Shown here in pieces: positions 38,961-50,477 of a stretch of 64,000 nt of DNA. The notes beneath the pieces were generated by a model. The model had not been told where the DNA came from and searched no databases. It worked only from the letters and a program-made list of their open reading frames with translations. Made by a program: the position numbers and the translations under genes. Where the stretch lies: NCBI GenBank assembly GCA_963575745.1, contig CAUYUJ010016704.1:539192-603191 (forward strand), written 5' to 3'. Every line of letters begins with the position of its first letter. Position 1 is the stretch's first letter. This DNA is from Prorocentrum cordatum (Eukaryota > Sar > Dinophyceae > Prorocentrales > Prorocentraceae).

Positions 38961-39272
38961 TCTCCTGCTGCTGAGCGCATCGTCGTGGCATGTTCTTGTT
39001 CCCTGCCCTCCTGTTCCCAGTAACCCTTTGGATGCTTATAGGCTGGATGCCCCTGGGCGCGCAGGATGACCTCGCCTCGTCCTGTGCGCACCCGCTGCAA
39101 TCGCCGCTCTAAACACCCGCCGATGCGGTGGTTGTTCAGGAGGTCTCGCCCACCTCCCCAGCGGTAGCTTTCGTCCTGGACCAATGTTCGGGCGTTTGTA
39201 AACATGTATGGGTTCCCTCCACCCCATCTACCTCCTCCGCACCCGGGCAACGACAAGTGACCACGGTTACCG

Positions 39273-39880
39273 TTGCGAGTCTGTTTCCCGTGCATGTGTT
39301 CCGGACAGCTGGCGCGGTTGAGCAGACGGAGAGGAGAGATGTGGGCACGCGTAAACGCTGCCGAGAGGCCCTGCGCATACTGGGCAGACGGTTTCGCGCG
39401 CGGTTGCCCTGGCGCCGAAAGCCCATGTCCCGTGCCCAGCACCGCCCGCCGCTGGGGGAACGGCCTTGTCCGAAACGCAGATGCCGACAGAGCGAACTCG
39501 CCCATTGGTGCCAACCAGAACAGCCGAATGTATGGGGAAATGTTGACTACCGATCGCGGAGATTAGCGGTCACTCACAGTCGGCACTGTCGCCAACCACA
39601 TGACTACTGTTGGGGGAGACTCGGACAGGGAAGGCTCTGTCGGAGTCCTGACTCGCGGACTCCAGCTTCGCCTGGGGATGTCAAGCCGGGGGTGGCTGAG
39701 CTTCCCGAAGAAGGGGTCTTGGAAATGCATCCCTCTGGCCGCGACGCCCGTCGGCGCCAGGGCAACAACGCTTACGGACAGCGCGGAGCGGATCAAAAAG
39801 TGTTACCGCGTTTCTGTTCCAGGACAACACTGAAATTCTCATCAGTGGTCCAATCATCTCGCCCTTTCAAGGAATGAGGC
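39273..39880 (+). pseudogene. Possible coding remnant
   Basis: One plus frame reads as mixed protein text across an in-frame stop at ~39564: NSRMYGEMLTTDRGD, then MTTVGGDSDREGSVGVLTRG and ATTLTDSAERIKKCYRVSVP. A second frame continues TEILISGPIISPFQGMRPL. It does not look repeat-derived, but I do not recognise a family. It could be an old retroelement or exon pieces. Confidence 0.25.
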
Positions 39881-40344
39881 CTCTCAAGTAAACGATGATA
39901 CTCACTTCAGGGAGTGAGGAATCATCCCCCATCCCTCTCCAACAATCTCCTCACTCCCCCGCCCGCTCAGTCACTCCCGTTCGCCCCCACTCGCTCCCCA
40001 CACTCCCCTTTAGTGGTCTCCAGAAACCCTGCATCAAACAAGAATGCTATCTCCTGGAGGGCCGAATTTTACTTCCGCCGGCGTTCGCCGGCCTTCCGCC
40101 AGGGAAGAGATGCCAACCTCTCGATCCCTCGAAGGCGAAATCCTTTCTGGAGCGCTCCATATCGCCCTCTCCGTCCCCCCATCAAGCTTACCCCTCCGTC
40201 TCCGAGCGGAGGAAAGGCCAGCAGAGGGAGCCCACGGCGGCCTGCAGCAGAGCGCCTGCTTCGGTTGCGGCCTCGGCGGTAGCAGCACTGGGCGCCGATG
40301 GATCCTTGCAGGTGCCCTCGGCGTCCGCCAGTGGCACCTCGCTG

Positions 40345-40568
40345 TCCTCCTCATCCTCATCCTCATCCTCGTTTTATTCCTCCTCCTCCTCCGCCTCCTC
40401 CTCCTCCTCCTCCGCCTCCTCCTCCTCCTCCTCCTCCTCCTCCTCCCTCCTCCCTCCTCCCTCCTCCCTCCTCCCTCCTCCCTCCACCCTCCTCCCTCCT
40501 CCTCCTCCTCCTCCTCCTCCTCCGCCTCCTCCTCCTCCTCCTCCTCCTTGTCCTCCTTCTCCTCTTCT
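40345..40568 (+). repeat. (CTC)n/(CTCCCTC)n microsatellite
   Basis: Starts as CTCATC and becomes CTC with a CTCCCTC segment in the middle. Confidence 0.95.
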
Positions 40569-40584
40569 CCCCCCCCCCTACAAA

Positions 40585-40690
40585 AAGATGGTACCAGGAG
40601 GTCGAGCATGGCTCCAGGTAGCACCCGCACAGACCTCCAAGAGGCCTCAAGACAGCCACAACACCGTCCAAGATAGCCCTGCCACACCAC
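40585..40690 (+). repeat. Dispersed repeat E, copy 2
   Basis: GTACCAGGAGGTCGAGCATG ... CCTCCAAGAGGCCTCAAGAC ... GTCCAAGATAG, as at 32750. Again directly 3' of a CTC tract. Confidence 0.75.
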
Positions 40691-40784
40691 TGACGTGTCG
40701 GTAGAGCGGACTGGGCGTTTCGCCTGAAGCTTCGTCACCAGGTATGACCCGTAAGTTTGGACTGTGCAACATCTTCACTAATGA

Positions 40785-41170
40785 AAAGCGGGTCGCTTTC
40801 AAAATGTAGCTCTCGCCGTAGCACCGCGCACATTCGCCTCAAAAAACGCAACAGTTTCAAAAACGGAGAGTGGCTCCGTTAAAACATTGGCGCTCTATCC
40901 CTAGCGCCGCGCAGCACAGCAACGTCAAGGATCCGTAAAGTTGGAGACTCAGGAATGCTGGTCTGGCACGATTGAGGAGTATCACAACGAAACAGTCGCA
41001 TTGATTCGAGACGTTGACGTTCCAGGAACGGTGTTCTGCCTCGAAGTAGACTTGTCACGACGGAACAGTGACGTTGATTCGCGGTGTTGAAATCCCAAGA
41101 ACACCTATGTGGCACGATTGGGGATTCTCGGACGGCTGTCTTTCAATGAAGTACTTTCCGCAGTGAGAAC
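40785..41170 (+). repeat. Composite repeat F: one ~97-bp unit then CACGATTG-type repeats
   Basis: 40785-40880 is one 97-bp satellite unit (TCTCGCCGTAGCACCGCGCA). 40880-41170 holds repeats around GACGTTCCAGGAACGGTGTT and TGGCACGATTG. The same two modules follow each other in the same order at 59690-60850. Confidence 0.7.
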
Positions 41171-41195
41171 ACATTCATGTACAAACCAACGACGT

Positions 41196-41606
41196 ACCCA
41201 ACCCTTTTCATACACGACGACAAGGGCTCCTGCTCGATACTTCTGCACGATTTACTCCGGGAGCGCTTGGCCAGGAAGGCCCCCGAACTCAGAAACGGCG
41301 CTCTCGCTCGAGACTTCCTCGCGATTCAATCAAGTTGGTGGAGGCCCAACTACGACGACAAGGGCTCTCGTTCGATACTTGCTCAAGATGTATTCGCAGA
41401 GGTCCTTGCCAGAGAGGCCCCCGAACTCAAGAGTGGCGCACTCGCTCGAGATCTTCTCATAATTCAAGCAAGTTGGTGGAGGCCCAGACATGGCGACAAG
41501 GGCTCCCGTTCGATATTTCTCCATCTGTATTCCGAGAGCCCCTGGCCTGACCAGAAAGGCCCCCGAACTCAGGAACGGCGCTCTCGCTCGAGAGTTCCTC
41601 GCACTA
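41196..41606 (+). repeat. Tandem repeat, period 138 bp, open in one frame
   Basis: Three units (breaks near 41331 and 41469). The plus frame 41177-41656 stays open and gives a 46-residue repeat with SSWWRPNYDDKGSRSIL and LAREAPELKSGALARDLL. It may be a repeat protein or just satellite with period 3n. No start context or domain supports a gene. Confidence 0.7.
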
Positions 41607-41874
41607 CAGTCAGTGGCCGACAAGGAAGACATTCCCCCCGAAAGGGGGTGCGATAGAAGACGAAGGTGCGGGTATCGAGGGTTGGGGTATACAGAATGCA
41701 CAACACGCGTGCCAGCAAGAGCGAACAATTTCAAAATGATCGTTGTTATTATCGTCAACGTCGTCATCGTCGTCATCATCGTCGTCGTAACTGTCAGTCC
41801 TAAGGAAATCAAGAAACACGGAAAATTGAAGGACGTCGTAGTTAAGTCGAAAGGAACCCCTTCCCTTTGATCCC

Positions 41875-42450
41875 TTCCCTGTCGGGGAGGGGGGCCCAGA
41901 GGAAGTTCTGGGGGGGTCCCAGGGGGGTTGGCGGGGAAGTTCCGGGGGGCTCCCAGGGGGGTTGGGGGGGGTCCCAGGTCAGAATAGCATCCCCTGGGAG
42001 GTCCCCGAGCCCGAAAAGTCCCCCAACGGGCCAAGAGTGCCCCAAGAGGCCGCCAAGACAGTCCAAGAGGGCCACGGATCGCCGAACGAGCGGTCCAAGA
42101 CGCCGAAGGCAACCTCCAGACAGCCCAAGAGGCCTCCAAGACGCCCCAAGAGGCCTCCAAGAGCACCCCCACGAGGGCCCCACGAGGCAAACTTCATCGA
42201 TTTTCGATCAGTCTTTGTCAGATTTTGGCGGTTCTCACCTTTTTGGCTCCTGGTCGCTCCAAGACGGCCCAGGAGGCCCCAAAGATCGCCCCAAGACGCA
42301 AGACGGCCGCCAGGAAGCCCCAAGAGGCTCCCAAGAGGCTCCCAAGAGGCTCCCAAGAGTCCCCCAAGTGACTCCCAAAAGGCTCTAAAGCTGATCCCCA
42401 GAGGCCCCCGAGAGCGCTCCGAAGAGACCCCCAGAAGCATCCCTGAGAAC
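41875..42450 (+). repeat. GGGTCCCAGG repeats then CCAAGA minisatellite
   Basis: 41875-41985 has GGGGGGTCCCAGGGGGGTTG units. 42000-42440 is CCAAGA-type with one AAATCATTGATTT-like core (TTCATCGATTTTCG) near 42195. Confidence 0.8.
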
Positions 42451-42465
42451 TCTGCCCCACGTCAG

Positions 42466-42509
42466 CGTCGTCGTCGTCGCCGCCGCCGCCGTCGTCGTCG
42501 TTGTCGTCC
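42466..42509 (+). repeat. (CGT)n/(CGC)n microsatellite
   Basis: Short GTC/GCC run at the end of the CCAAGA array. Confidence 0.85.
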
Positions 42510-42569
42510 CCCTTCAGTGTCGGCTGCGCCGGCCGCAAGGCCTTTTCAATATCAACTCAAACTCACCAT

Positions 42570-42626
42570 GATCATCATCGTCATCGTCATCAGCAGCACC
42601 ATCATACTCATCCTCATAATCCTCAT

Positions 42627-42676
<50 letters not shown>

Positions 42677-42707
42677 CCACCACCATCATCATCATCATCA
42701 TCATCAT

Positions 42708-42740
<33 letters not shown>

Positions 42741-43331
42741 TATCATCATCAACAACATCATCATCAGCATCATCATCATCAGCAGCAGCATCGTCATCAT
42801 CATCATCATCATCATCATCCTCATCCTCATCATCATCATCATCAGCATCATCATAAGCATCATTAGCAGCAGCACCACCACCGTCATCATCATCAGCATC
42901 ATCAGCATCGTCATAATCATCAGCATCATCAGCATCATCGTCATCATCATCAGTGAAGGCATCAGCATCAGCATCAGCATCAGCATCAGCACCAGCATCA
43001 TCGTCATTGTCATCGTCATCGTCATCACCAACAACATCAGCATCATCATCGTCAGCATCATCGTCAATATCACCGTCATCATCATCGTCGACACCATCGT
43101 AATCATCACCGTCACCAGTATCATCACCACCACTATCACCATCTTACCATCATCAACAACAGCATCATCCATCTTCATCAAACAGCATGATCATCATCAT
43201 CAGCCTCATCCTCATCCTCATCATCAGCATCCACATTATCCGAATCATCACCGTCACCATCACCATCACTATCCACATCGTCGTCGTCGCCGCGGTCATC
43301 GTCGTCGTTAGCATCTGCATCATCAGATTCG

Positions 43332-43387
<56 letters not shown>

Positions 43388-43452
43388 GTCATCATCATCA
43401 GCATCAGCATCATCATCATCATCAGCATCATCATCAGCATCATCATCACAAT
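42570..43452 (+). repeat. (CAT)n microsatellite with CAG/CGT variants
   Basis: About 880 bp, CAT on the plus strand. Frames of up to 449 residues are read-through. Confidence 0.97.
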
Positions 43453-43974
43453 CCTCGTCCGACCCAATTCCTTCTCCTCGTCCTCCGCGTCTGAGGCCGA
43501 ATCTGAGTCCGAGCCCTAGCCTGCGCCCGAGTCTGGATCCGCGCCTGAGCTTGCTGTTGGGGCCCGTACCAGAGCACAGCTCCAGGTCTTCATCCCAATC
43601 TGCGCCCGAGCCTGTATCCCGAATGGTCATGCGGCGTGTACGGAGACGCCAGGTAGCGATTCGCGCCGGAACCCTCAAAGCTGCACCAGTAAACAGTGAA
43701 CACGAGAACTGGAGGGCTGCAAAGGCGGTAAGGCAGATGGGTGAACCGAGCCCATTTTCCATGGGCTCGTTCAGGGTTGAAGGAAACAAGTTCGGCCAAC
43801 GGCCTGTGATCGAATCCCTCTTGAAACATTCCAGCACACGATACACCGATCACCACAAGAGAGCTATCGCTGCCAGACCAAGTGCCCTCGACCAGCAGCA
43901 AGCCCGTCCGATTAAAAACGGCAACGCCAGGGCGGATCAGGCCCACCCGTGACCCAGTTGGTAATTGCAGAGAA
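43453..43974. other. Intergenic, no recognised gene
   Basis: 43470-43620 has weak ~18-bp repeats (GAGTCCGAGCCC). The frame 43551-43952 has ordinary composition but no known motif. Confidence 0.35.
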
Positions 43975-44115
43975 GAGGAGGAGGAGGAGGAGGAGGAGGA
44001 GGAGGAGGAGGAGGAGGAGGAGAAGGAGGAGCAGGAGCAGGAGGAGGGGGAGGAGAAGGAGAAGGAGAAGGAGGAGGAGGAGGAGAAGGAGGAGGAGGAG
44101 GAGGAGGAGGAGGAG
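43975..44115 (+). repeat. (GAG)n microsatellite
   Basis: One of only two clean arrays with GAG rather than CTC on the plus strand. Small AAG and CAG interruptions. Confidence 0.95.
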
Positions 44116-44444
44116 GGTCAGCGTCGAGCGAGGAGCGCCGACAACAACGTCGACGAGAGAGAAGGGAGATGTGCCAGTGTGTGCACATGCATCTCGCTGC
44201 TCGGCTTCAATGGGGGGACAAGAAGGAATGAGCCCGAGGCCGATGGACCCGAAGGTGCGACTCACTGCGGCGGCAGGCGCCAGACAACTTCCGAGGACGG
44301 CCCGCTGACGAGCTCGGCGGGAGAGCCTGAACGCCCTAAGCTCAGCTGAAACAGCGAAGAGTGCAAGTGCACGAAATCCTTGCCAAAACGTGGACTGATT
44401 TGAGAACGTGCCGGCGGTCGAGAAATCGTCAAAACCACGCAGCC

Positions 44445-44770
44445 TCCGACGCACGCAGCGCACTGTCTTGCAACTTCACGGTCATGAGCTGCTAGGCCGA
44501 TTGTGACATCGCAGTGCGCCGACGCACGCAGCGCACTGTCTTGCAACTCACGGTTAGGATCAAGGGGCCCCAGGACACACAAATAAATACACACAAATTA
44601 AAATATTCCACATATTTCCCCATAGCTTCTGGGTGTTTGTCTTCCCCCCCACTTCCCATATTTTCCCATATTTTCCGGGGACTCGAAGATTCATTGTGTC
44701 TGTATGTTTTTGTCCCTCCTGACAGGAGCTGTCAGGCCGACTGCGACATCGCCGTGCGCCGATGTGTAAG
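44445..44770 (+). repeat. Direct repeats around GACGCACGCAGCGCACTG
   Basis: GACGCACGCAGCGCACTGTC at 44448 and 44519, and GGCCGA-TGTGACATCGC-GTGCGCCGA at ~44492 and ~44733. Confidence 0.7.
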
Positions 44771-44869
44771 ACTGGCATTTCCAGAGCAGCGCGCTGGCCC
44801 ATGCCGAAGCGGCAGGCAGAGGGTGGGAGTGTCTCCAGCTCCTCCTCTGTTCTCTCGCTTCCCCGTGCC

Positions 44870-45450
44870 CTTTTCCCTTCACCACAATATGCCTCGTCCT
44901 CCTCCTCCTCCTCCTCCTCCTCCTCCTCCTCCTCCTCCCTCTCTCTCCTCCTCCTCTCCTCCTCCTCCTCCTCCTCCTCCTCCTCCTCCTCCTCCTCCTC
45001 CTCCTCCTCCTCCTCCTCCTCCTCCTCCTCCTCCTCCTCCCCCCTCCCCCCTCACCATATCATGCCTCCTCCTTCTCGCATCCCACATCCCCCGTCCAAG
45101 AGAAAGCACCCCGTCCTTAACCAGCCTCGAACTTATCCCTATCCCTAAGATTGACACGCCCAAAGGCGATGACAATCTTAGGGATGCGCCCTCAGAAACC
45201 GAGGGAATCCCTGAGATCGCCATCGTGATGAGGCGATGCCCAACATAGGGCTAGGGATAGGTTCCAGGCTGGTAAGTCCCCGTGCCCTTCCCATCTTCAC
45301 CACAATCCTCCTCCTCCTCCTCCTCCTCCTCCTCCTCCTACTCCTCCTCCACCTCCCTCCCTCCCCCTCTCCATGATGCCTGCGTCTCCAATCCCCCCGT
45401 CCACATCCCACATCCCCCCCGTCCGAGAGACAGCACCCCGCCCTGGTCCG
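44870..45450 (+). repeat. Duplicated CTC-containing segment split by a fold-back element
   Basis: 44870-45120 and 45273-45450 share CCCCGTGCCCTT, CACCACAAT, a CTC run (44898-45043 and 45305-45350), CCAT-ATGCCT and ATCCCACATCCCCC ... AGCACCCCG. The family 2 fold-back element lies between them. Confidence 0.75.
45121..45272 (+). mobile_element. Fold-back element family 2, copy 2
   Basis: 152 bp. TIR left CCAGCCTCGAACTTATCCCT, right end GGATAGGTTCCAGGCTGG. It aligns with the reverse complement of 21806-21962 and is followed by TAAGTCCCC, so the right end reads GGCTGGTAAGT. TAA lies on both outer sides (possible 3-bp duplication). Non-coding. Confidence 0.8.
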
Positions 45451-45575
45451 ATCATCCTCCTGCTCCGCTGGCGGGATATCCACGGGGCGCGCCTGGGTCA
45501 CCTCGCGCTCCCCGAAGGCACCGGCAGCACCGGCGACCACCTCGGCTCGCATGCTCGCTCGAAGAAGGATCTGGT

Positions 45576-45750
45576 ACAGTCGGGGCGTTGACCTAAGGAA
45601 CCCTAACTAAGGAACGAGGCCCCTTTTTTCCGTAAGTTAACCCTCGATTTCCTGTCGAAAACATGAGGAAAGCCTGCGGCAAGCTGTGAAACACTTAAGG
45701 CACGCGGAGCCCCTCCCCAACGAAAAGGGTTCCTTCCTCAGGGCCCCGGC
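45576..45750 (+). repeat. Dispersed repeat C, copy 2
   Basis: Same start and end as 23390-23565. Confidence 0.85.
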
Positions 45751-45751
45751 T

Positions 45752-45905
45752 TTGCCCACAGAGAGCACCCAAAACTGTCTTGCACCAGGAGACGGACGAA
45801 AGAGGAACGATGTCAACAGGAAGAGACTGTCTTGCACCGATACGGGATACTGTGCCCACAGAAAGCACCAAAAAGAGACAGACGAAAGAGGAACGATGTC
45901 GACCG
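45752..45905 (+). repeat. Tandem repeat, period ~95 bp
   Basis: GCCCACAGA-AGCACC ... GACGAAAGAGGAACGATGTC twice, near 45756 and 45855, with TGTCTTGCACC shared as well. Confidence 0.7.
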
Positions 45906-45959
45906 ATACGTTCCGACAGAGAATCATTGGGGAAGCACTGGCTTGCGAACCGTGACGTG

Positions 45960-47120
45960 TGGGCCTGACAGTCTCCTCAAGCCACAACGTTGCACTGCTG
46001 ACGCCTGCGATTCATGGAAGCATGTGCTCGAGACGGTGGGAGGCTCAAAGGAAAAGAAGCTAGAAGGACGAATAATAATGACCCCGTCTAGTCAACCACC
46101 ATCACACCAACTACCCCATCACCCTCCAATCGCCTCCACGTCAAGTCGGTATGGGCAAATTGAACGTGCTCCGCTCTAGCAATGCCCTGCATAAGCCACC
46201 TTGATCCTCAGACTCATGCAGGCCCCGTCCTCGGAGATGGCCTCAACGGCAGTCGCTGAGGGTTCATGCAAGCATTTGGAAAGGAGACGAGCGGAAGCTG
46301 GGGAGGAAGAAATGAGGAATGAAGGGGGGCCTGTGGACGGAAGAGGGAACATGGAGGGGAGGAAGGGCGGTGAAGGGAGAGCACACGGCGCAACAAGGGA
46401 TAACCGAAACTAGAAACACGATGCAATGTACAGTGAGGGATGAACGATTCCGACTGCCTACACTCCTGAACCCATCCAGAGCCCAGTCCCTGGTGAACGT
46501 GTTGTCCGGGGAGCCGCCGCGAGGAGGCGTGTGCATTGCGTAATCGTTCACCCCTGGACCACCATTGCAACACCAGTACGGAACCAGCATAGAACCACTG
46601 GGACCAATCGGCGTTTATTGACATGCCCACCGTTGAACCGCCACTGTAGCAACCATAATACCGAAATGGGGCGTTCGCACGCGCTCGGGGGTCAACGAGA
46701 TCGGCGACGTAGAACTTGTCATCCAAAGCCACCGCAGACATCCAGGGGAGCCAAATGTCGCGCCGCCGAGCGATCTTTCTCCCAGGACCAGGCCCAAGAG
46801 TCATGACAGCCTCGTCATCCTCCACATCCTCCTCCTCCACGCCCTTCGAGTTCATCCGAGGCCAACATATGGCCACGGAAGGCTCCTTTGTTTTCTGCCT
46901 GCATTATGGGGTTCAGCCTCCCGTCAGTCCCCTGTGTTACTGGACCGACAAAAGTGCCCTGTGACCTGGACTAGTCGGCTTCGGTCTACGGCCATGAGAA
47001 CCTAAAGGCCAAGTGCCACCCGCGTACTGGGAGACCCCTCAGCGGTGACACCCACGCGGCCCTGGAGCAGCCGCGATTTCCACATGTTATTTCGTAGCTC
47101 CCTCGTAGCTTCGGCGGAGT
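45960..47120. other. Intergenic, no recognised gene
   Basis: Frames up to 220 residues exist (46214-46876 minus), but none shows a known domain and two frames overlap throughout. No repeat recognised. Confidence 0.35.
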
Positions 47121-47137
47121 TATTAAGCCTCGGGTCC

Positions 47138-47254
47138 TCCTCCTCCTCCTCCTCCTCCTCCTCCTCCTCCTCCTCCTCCTCATTCTTCGCCTCCTCCCTC
47201 TCCGCATCCTGTCGCTCCTCCTCCTCCTCCTCCTCCTCCTCCTCCTCCTCCTCC

Positions 47255-47326
<72 letters not shown>

Positions 47327-47374
47327 CCTTCTTCATCATCATCATCATCATCATCATCGTCATCATCATCATCC
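47138..47374 (+). repeat. Compound (CTC)n-(CAT)n microsatellite
   Basis: CTC at 47138-47254, passing directly into CAT at 47255-47374. Same order of orientation as elsewhere in the window. Confidence 0.97.
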
Positions 47375-47399
47375 CCCTCCTCTTCCAAATGTTCCCCCA

Positions 47400-48225
47400 A
47401 AAGGTGCCCACAACGGCAGGAGGAACAACAAAAATATAGAATGGCCGTACATTGGCCCAGCGTTGGCCACATGGGCGTTTCCAAAAGCAAGGGGGGCAGC
47501 GATTGCTCCTCGCCATAGGTGCCTTCCATAATACATCTGGACACCTGCCGCTGAAGCATTATGGATTATCTTAGACGTTGAGCCCTGTCAGTTGACCAAG
47601 CCGATACATTGGTAATGGAATCAGACAGCTGCGATCTATCATGCAGAGTCCGACGAGTAGACAGCTGCAAAACAAGACGTTATGGTTCCAGCATGCAAAA
47701 GACGCGTTGCCGGGGAAAGCTGAAGCATTGCAGGCGTCGTCATGGAAAGCGAAGCCTTGCAGGATGCTACCTGTAAGTGTACCCATCAAGCAAAGCAGGG
47801 GTTCTCGGCCTAACTCTTTGACATAGGTCGATTCAAGAATGCTCCACGAGAGCTTGATGAATAAACCACAATGCGTGCAAACTTGTCAACATATTTCGCC
47901 AGAGCTTTGCACACGAACCCGCGTACCTAGAGAGCCTACGAACATGTGACAGCGCGTAGTCCTCACAGGCCGGATCCTGAGCTAGGTCCCCATTTCCCAC
48001 CGCGGACGTGGACCGTAGATCTCTCGCGATTGCGCGTCACAGCCGCTCCAAGGTTATCCTCCAGGCTCGCCATCCCAGGGCCGTGGCCATGAAGCCCTGA
48101 GCATCGGTGAGGCTGTGCTTGTTCAGGGTGCACCAGTCGCCCTCGTCGTCCTGCACGCCCCCCGGCGGCGGAAAGCAGCTGGAGGGGGCCAAGGCACAGC
48201 AGCCCTGCACTGACCGAAGACATGC
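47400..48225. other. Intergenic, nothing recognised
   Basis: No coherent gene or repeat seen. Confidence 0.4.
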
Positions 48226-48229
48226 TTGA

Positions 48230-48910
48230 ACAGAGCGGCTCCTGCTTGGCTTCTAGAGAATTGCCGCCGGCGCGGCACCGATTCCGTTGGTGACTACCCC
48301 CGACTAGCCCCTTGCCATGGCGTGGCAGGACATCGGCTGTGGTCCGCAGCCTGCCCCCGACTTGTCCCTTGCCATGGCGTGCCGCGAGTTCGGCCGGCCG
48401 CGTCTAACCCCGAGCAGCCCCGGGTGGTTGGCCAAGTGCCATGGTGGGCAACCATCTCTGTCAGCCTCAGCACGCCCTGACTCAACCCCGACTAGCCCGC
48501 TGCCCTAATGTGACTCCTGGCCAACCCCTTACCCTGGTGTGGAGGGATTTCGGATGGCCGCGACCGACTAGCTGACAAGCCCTGCTTCAGATGGCGCAAG
48601 GTAGGAATGCAAGGCCCCTGCCCTTGGGCGCCAAAGTCGCAACTGACCAGCGAAGTTGGCTGGCTGAGACCGAAACATTGCAAGAGTGCAAGGTGTCCTT
48701 GGCAAAGCACCCCATCATTATCGCGAAGGTCAAATGTAATTCCTTGCCCTGCTGCGGTGTGACTAAGACTGCCCGTTGCCAGAACCGCCAGGCCAACTGC
48801 TCTGGTGCTGTGGGATTTCGACTGGTCGTGAATACCCCAGATCAACCTCCTGCCCTGACGTGGCAGGACCCCAATGGGCCACGACAAGCCCTGGCCAGCC
48901 CTAGCTGGCC
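48230..48910 (+). repeat. Degenerate repeat around CCCCGACTAGCCC
   Basis: CCCCGACTAGCCCCTTGCCA and relatives recur every ~55-75 bp (48298, 48354, 48409, 48484), often with TGGCGTGGCAGGAC. Confidence 0.55.
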
Positions 48911-49570
48911 GTCCGGACCAGGACACTGCCTCAGTGTAACAGAATTCCCGCTTTCCCCCGCCAGTTCACCACCTGCCCCGAGGATCCCCAACTTGCCAGT
49001 TCCCCATGATTCCATGATGCCTCCTGAGGTATCATACATCACCCTCTGTACTACTTTCCAACATTCACGGCTCACGCGCCAACATAATAATGAAGCGCGC
49101 CGCACACCCAAGGACAGGGCCGAGAGGATTGCGCATGCAAGCACTGGCAGAAGACAGTAAAGAGAGGAGCCCACGCGGTCGAGCCATCCTTTGAGACTAC
49201 TACGGAGTCGGGATGGACAAATGTGTTCCCTGACAGCCCCACAAATTTCTCACTGATTTATGTGCGCACGCGTGCTGTTATCATTCCTAGCCGCTCGTGA
49301 AGGACTCCGTAAGATGGCGGAGGGACGAAATGCCATGAGCCTGCATGACCAATACAGAAAGGCCGATGGATCGGGGCAGATGAGCGGAAAAGGGGCATAG
49401 ATGGATAGACGATGGCCAAGCAAGGACAGGAAGACGAGGCAAGAGGACAACGAGAAGGAAGCAGCTGCAGCACCGCGGCAAGTAGGAACAATTAGACTGA
49501 CTTCAAGCGCCTGTCTTCGTGTGACACTGGGATATGAATGATGTTGCCGCGTGAACCCCAAACAATTCAT
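48911..49570. other. Intergenic, nothing recognised
   Basis: Short frames only. Confidence 0.4.
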
Positions 49571-49584
49571 TTGGAAAACAATGT

Positions 49585-49770
49585 GTGGAACCCTGTGTGA
49601 GCCCATACGTGTGTGGAGCCCGATGTATTGGACTTCCGTGCTCGTGGAATCACACTCGGGGATCCCGACGTGTGTGGAGCCCTGTGCATGTGGAGCTCGA
49701 TACGTGTGAGATCAAATATGGGGGACCCGATGTGCGGAACCCTATGCGTGGAGCACTCTCTTGTGGAACC
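49585..49770 (+). repeat. Short repeats around GTGTGGAGCCC
   Basis: Degenerate 25-30 bp units (GTGTGGAGCCCGATGT, GTGTGGAGCCCTGTGCATG). Confidence 0.6.
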
Positions 49771-50054
49771 CTTTGGTTGGCACCCTACTTCTTCATTGCC
49801 CACTGCACCTACGACAGGGTTCAAAGCTACCCGCCGCGCGCTGCAATAACTTCAGACGCAGCCTGCACGCCGTCACTGGGCGCCGTATGCTGGGGCACCC
49901 ACGCCAGCATTGCCTGTTCCCCTTCCAGGGGCGGCAAACCCCGTAGATGCTACCACACGGGCTGTGCCCTTAGGCCGACGAGGGTGGGAGATGAAGGTGT
50001 GTGTGTGTATACGTCTACAGATGTACACTATACAAATACTATATATACACATAC

Positions 50055-50055
50055 A

Positions 50056-50088
<33 letters not shown>
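50055..50088. repeat. (TA)n microsatellite
   Basis: About 15 TA units. Confidence 0.95.
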
Positions 50089-50090
<2 letters not shown>

Positions 50091-50149
50091 ACATGTATAC
50101 AGGTAGATGTACCCATACACACATAAATGTGGCCAGTGCCCAGCGCGGA

Positions 50150-50305
50150 ACGAAAATCCCCCCCTCCGGATCGCTCCTCCTGGGGTTTTCGTGCTTGTCG
50201 CGCCGCCGGCGCGGTCGGTACGAAAATCCATTGGATGCACGAAAATCCCCCAAGGGGGTTCTGCGCACCGCTGGTGCGGGATGGTACGAAAGCTCCCGAG
50301 ATGGT
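50150..50305. repeat. ACGAAAATCC direct and inverted motif cluster
   Basis: ACGAAAATCC occurs three times direct and once inverted (GGGGTTTTCGTG). Short hairpins CCCCCAAGGGGG and GCGCGCCGGCGCG-like lie between. Function unknown. Confidence 0.6.
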
Positions 50306-50346
50306 CGCGGGGGCGCGTCATCCTTCACCCAATCGTTCTCCTGGTC

Positions 50347-50477
50347 CTCCTCCTCCTCCTCCTCCTCCTCCTCCTCCTCCTCTTCCTCCTCCTCCTCCTC
50401 CTCCTCCTTTTCCTCCTCCTCCTCCTCCTCCTCCTCCTCCTCCTCCTCTTCCTCTCCTCCTCCTCCTCCTCATCCTC
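50347..50477 (+). repeat. (CTC)n microsatellite
   Basis: CTC units with a few TTC and TTTTC interruptions. Confidence 0.95.

Noticed and set aside
41962-43311. A 449-residue frame joining R/P-rich and Ile-rich halves
   Set aside because: It joins the CCAAGA array to the CAT array; both are repeats with period 3n.
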